A stretch of DNA of 16,703 nucleotides. It comes from an uncultured Mycoplasmatota bacterium (lineage in GTDB: Bacteria; Bacillota_I; Bacilli_A; RF39; UBA660). The stretch covers positions 1 to 16,703 of the forward strand of contig USFF01000019.1 of the NCBI GenBank assembly GCA_900553835.1, in the 5' to 3' direction. Made by a program: the position numbers and the translations under genes. The notes under the pieces are model-generated. The model was given only the letters and a program-made list of their open reading frames with translations, searched no databases and was not told where the DNA came from. Positions 14,357 to 16,703 of the stretch are shown piece by piece (positions within the stretch are counted from its first letter, which is position 1; each line of letters begins with the position of its first letter).

Positions 14357-14385
14357 AACATTTAGATTAATAATCTAAATGTTTT
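14355..14385. terminator. Bidirectional terminator
   Basis: A perfect 14-bp stem, AAAACATTTAGATT (14355-14368) with AATCTAAATGTTTT (14372-14385), loop AAT. It has T-runs in both directions and contains the stop codons of the convergent genes at 14354-14356 and 14367-14369. Confidence 0.9.
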
Positions 14386-15155
14386 TCTATTACATTAATT
14401 ATTTTATAAAGTATGATTGAAATAACAAGAAGTACAACAATACCACTCATAACTAAAGTCAAATTAAATACTTGTGATCCATAAAGAATTAAATACCCTA
14501 TACCAGCTTTACTTGTTAAAAACTCACCCATAATTACACCAATTAAGCATAATCCTATGTTAATCTTAGCACTACTAATTATAACTTTATAGTTGCTTGG
14601 GATTACAACATATCTTAAAATATCAAACTCGCTTGCACCAAAACTTCTAAGTAATTTAATTCTATTATAATTTGTATTCTTAAATCCAACACTAATTGAC
14701 TGAATACTAACAATAATACTAATTAAAATAGCCATTAAAATAATACTTTTAGTATTAGCCCCAGCCCATATAATAAGTACAGGTCCCAAGGCAACCTTAG
14801 GTAAACTATTAAACGCCGTTAAATAAGGATCTATTATTTTATCAAAAGTTTTAAATCTATAAATCAAAGTACTAATTAATAACCCAATAAACAAAGTAAT
14901 CAAAAAGGCGATTAAAGTTTCTCCAAGAGTCACTATAATATGATGGATTAAATTTCCATTCCATAATAAATCATTAATATTAAGAATAATCTTACTGGGA
15001 GAACTTGTAATAAAAGAATTAATTACTTCATACCTAGCAAGAATTTCCCATAAAAATATCAACAAAAATAATATAGAAAATTGAACAACTTTAATAAATA
15101 TCTTATTTCTCTTCACACTTTTTAAGAATTTCTTTTGTTTATCACTTACTCTCAT
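14367..15155 (-). CDS. ABC importer permease, NitT/TauT (SsuC/ThiX-like) family
   Basis: A 262-residue inner-membrane permease with about six membrane segments (first about 22-41). It has the WEI start motif after TM1, the SSPSKI segment, LNSLPKVALGPVLIIW, and the EAA coupling loop LLRSFGASEFDILRYVVIPS near residues 175-195 that docks on the ATPase. Relatives import nitrate, sulfonates, taurine or thiamine precursors together with an SsuB-type ATPase and a binding protein; the substrate cannot be told. Its start overlaps the end of the ATPase gene by 14 bases, so they form one operon. Since that ATPase is truncated and no binding protein is seen, the transporter is probably not functional as encoded here, although the permease itself looks intact. 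Confidence 0.88.
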   Translation of the reverse strand: MRVSDKQKKFLKSVKRNKIFIKVVQFSILFLLIFLWEILARYEVINSFITSSPSKIILNINDLLWNGNLIHHIIVTLGETLIAFLITLFIGLLISTLIYRFKTFDKIIDPYLTAFNSLPKVALGPVLIIWAGANTKSIILMAILISIIVSIQSISVGFKNTNYNRIKLLRSFGASEFDILRYVVIPSNYKVIISSAKINIGLCLIGVIMGEFLTSKAGIGYLILYGSQVFNLTLVMSGIVVLLVISIILYKIINVIEKHLDY

Positions 15156-15492
15156 CTATATCACTCCATAACATATCATAGTAATGATTAAATAAAGGAC
15201 TTTTTCTCTTTTCGAGTGGTTCATCCAAATCATTTTCATACTTCATCTCATAAATATTTTTAATTCTAGAAGGTCTCTTAGTCATAACTATTACTTTAGA
15301 TGCAATAGTTGCTGCTTCTCCAATATCATGAGTGACCATAATTCCGGTAATACCCTCTTCCTTAAGAATTTTATAAATATCATTACTAACCTTAAGTCTA
15401 GTTTGATAATCAAGAGCAGAAAAAGGTTCATCAAGTAAAACTAAATCAGGTTTTGTAGCAATAGTTCTAATCAAAGCAACTCTTTGAATGCA
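15142..15492 (-). pseudogene. ABC importer ATP-binding protein, N-terminal half missing (SsuB-like)
   Basis: Only the C-terminal part of an NitT/TauT-type ATPase remains, about 115 residues of a normal 240-260. Present are QRVALIRTIA just after the position of the signature motif, Walker B LVLLDEP, the SALD D-loop, and the VTHD switch histidine. Missing are Walker A, the Q-loop and the LSGG signature, so ATP could not be bound. Family similarity stops at about 15488-15492 on the upstream side, where the sequence becomes non-coding. The nominal TTG start at 15474 has no ribosome site. The loss looks like a deletion or insertion breakpoint that removed the operon's promoter-proximal end. Confidence 0.85.
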
Positions 15493-15701
15493 GTGAAGAC
15501 ATTTTTTGTTAATTTCCTTTATTTATAAGGGTTTGTTTGATACCTGATTCAAGCATCTTTTTTAACCTAAAGGATATATATTTTATTAAAGTTTAACTTT
15601 TTAGTTTAATTAATTTTTTATTTATGTTAAGAAAGTCTTATTTTATATGGGTTTTAAGGAAGTGTCCTAATGCAACCTATATTTTTTAATTTTTAGAGTT
15701 A
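15493..15701. other. Non-coding stretch between truncated ABC gene and DinD-like gene
   Basis: About 210 A/T-rich bases with no credible gene. It joins the broken ATPase to an accessory-type gene pair. A GCATT pentamer occurs on the minus strand at both ends (about 15491 and 15670), which could hint at an inserted or excised element, but I found no matching terminal inverted repeats. Confidence 0.5.
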
Positions 15702-15947
15702 TTATTTGCTAGTTTTATTAACCATTTCTACCAATTTATTTTTAATCCACTCTTGTGAATATCCCATCATTCTCCAATAATTTATTGCTCTTTCTAAGCC
15801 AAGTGATGGATCAAATATTTCATCAATTCTTTCACTACCTAATTTAGCAAGCCAATCCTTTATTTCATTATTACCATCACTATTGATTATCTTGTAAAAA
15901 TCATTTGGTGTTATATATTTTAATTGTTTTGCTAATTCATTATTCAT
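15702..15947 (-). CDS. Small DinD-like protein
   Basis: An 81-residue protein whose middle, EIKDWLAKLGSERIDEI followed by DPSLGLERAINYWRMMGYSQEWI, matches the conserved DWLAKVG-ERI-EI-DPELAI-RA-NYYR-KGYSEEWI stretch of DinD (DNA-damage-inducible protein D) and related BRO-family phage proteins. The N-terminal BRO domain of those proteins is absent, so this is either a fragment or a naturally short protein. Its start overlaps the end of the RhuM-Fic gene by eight bases, so it is translated from the same mRNA. A partner role, for instance as an antitoxin to the Fic domain, is possible by position but there is no direct evidence. DinD itself acts on RecA filaments in E. coli. Confidence 0.6.
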   Translation of the reverse strand: MNNELAKQLKYITPNDFYKIINSDGNNEIKDWLAKLGSERIDEIFDPSLGLERAINYWRMMGYSQEWIKNKLVEMVNKTSK

Positions 15948-16703
15948 TATTTAAGAAGTTCATTACTAAATCAATTAGTATATCCTTTTCTTTTGGATTA
16001 GACTCTGCTATAAGTAGTGTAATGGCAACAAGAGTATTATTATCAATAACTTGTCCATTTTCTTTATATAGGATATTATAGAATTCAAGAAAATAAATAA
16101 ATAGTGTAGCAGCGATTCTTTTATTGCCATCAATGAAAGTATGGTTTTTAGTTATTAAATATAAGAAATTGACTGCTTTTTCTTGCACGCTAGGATATAA
16201 GTCTTTACCATCAAAAGATTGATATATAGTGCCTATAATTGCTTTCAAACCATTATCTCGTTCAAGTGCAAATAAGTTACTGTCACTATTAAATTTAAGT
16301 TTATTAACTATACTAATACAATCTTCATAAATAATCTTTTTGTTATTTTTTGTGCCATTTGGTCTAGTTATTCGCTTATGGTCATAGTCATCAAGCAAAT
16401 TTAAAGCATTTGAATAGTTATTTATTACTTTAATTATTTCTTGGGCTTCCGTTCCTTTTAATTCAGTATCTATTCTTCCTGCAATGTCTATTAATTTAAT
16501 TGTTTTTTCAAGGTATTCTAGTCTTTTTTGATTGACTGCATAACCTTTAATCATATAATCTTTTAATACTTTATTTGCCCATTTTCTAAAAATAACACCA
16601 TTTTGACTTTTAACACGATATCCAACACTAATTATCATATCTAAATTGTAATATTCTACTTGATAAGTTTTACCATCTTTTGCAGTTGTCGCAAATTTTG
16701 CGA
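15940..16703 (-). CDS. RhuM-family protein with C-terminal Fic/DOC domain (partial at window end)
   Basis: The open frame runs from the right edge of the window, so the N-terminus is missing; ATG 16638 is internal. Visible first is the RhuM segment ATTAKDGKTYQVEYYNLDMI, then ISVGYRVKSQNGVIFRKWA and KDYMIKGYAVNQKRL. After a linker comes a Fic/DOC domain with the catalytic motif HTFIDGNKRIA (HxFxDGNKR). Full RhuM proteins of about 330 residues have this make-up. Fic enzymes attach AMP or other groups to proteins, and DOC relatives phosphorylate EF-Tu as toxins. RhuM was first named in Salmonella pathogenicity island 3; its function is not established. The gene sits upstream of the small DinD-like gene with an eight-base overlap. 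Confidence 0.88.
   Translation of the reverse strand, partial: AKFATTAKDGKTYQVEYYNLDMIISVGYRVKSQNGVIFRKWANKVLKDYMIKGYAVNQKRLEYLEKTIKLIDIAGRIDTELKGTEAQEIIKVINNYSNALNLLDDYDHKRITRPNGTKNNKKIIYEDCISIVNKLKFNSDSNLFALERDNGLKAIIGTIYQSFDGKDLYPSVQEKAVNFLYLITKNHTFIDGNKRIAATLFIYFLEFYNILYKENGQVIDNNTLVAITLLIAESNPKEKDILIDLVMNFLNNE

Noticed and set aside
15493..15701. Insertion-sequence remnant between the broken ABC gene and the DinD-like gene.
   Set aside because: No transposase fragment and no terminal inverted repeats. The shared GCATT pentamer alone is too short to count as a target duplication.

Overview
This is a very A+T-rich bacterial chromosome segment. It looks like a Bacillota (low-GC Gram-positive) lineage, possibly one of the small-genome gut Bacilli near the Mollicutes (RF39-like); that placement is inference from protein style, not from a database match. 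Tryptophan is TGG throughout the long genes and TGA ends several of them, so the ordinary bacterial code applies. Genes are tightly packed and several stop codons lie inside terminator hairpins.

Layout. 1-515: 3' end of a 23S rRNA gene and a 5S rRNA gene that appears to have its own promoter. 564-1874: membrane-anchored M14 zinc carboxypeptidase. 1956-2066: tRNA-His with promoter and terminator. 2065-3787: an XRE repressor divergent from a large exported surface protein, separated by a perfect 27-bp palindromic operator. 3867-5118: holin-like protein plus M15/SH3 peptidoglycan hydrolase, resembling a phage lysis cassette without a prophage. 5111-8098 (minus strand): a non-homologous end-joining operon, Ku, stand-alone LigD-type ligase, and a phosphoesterase-primase/polymerase fusion. 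8198-8494: a second copy of the holin-like gene. 8503-9247 (minus): a small MscS channel split by a one-base frame change. 9373-12430: a membrane-anchored protein with a possible thioredoxin-like domain, overlapping the gene for phosphoketolase (Xfp), a central carbon enzyme making acetyl phosphate. 12457-12841: short repeats and the C-terminal remnant of a DUF4143-type ATPase. 13056-14356: two exported proteins resembling TasA/camelysin-type surface or fibre proteins, each with a good promoter. 14367-15492 (minus): an ABC importer permease preceded by an ATPase gene that has lost its N-terminal half. 15702-16703 (minus): a small DinD-like protein and a RhuM-Fic protein that runs off the window end.

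The most notable feature is the block in which two paralogous holin-like genes and a wall hydrolase bracket a split-LigD end-joining operon, with no other phage genes in view. The right-hand end looks like an accessory region that has broken an ABC transporter operon.
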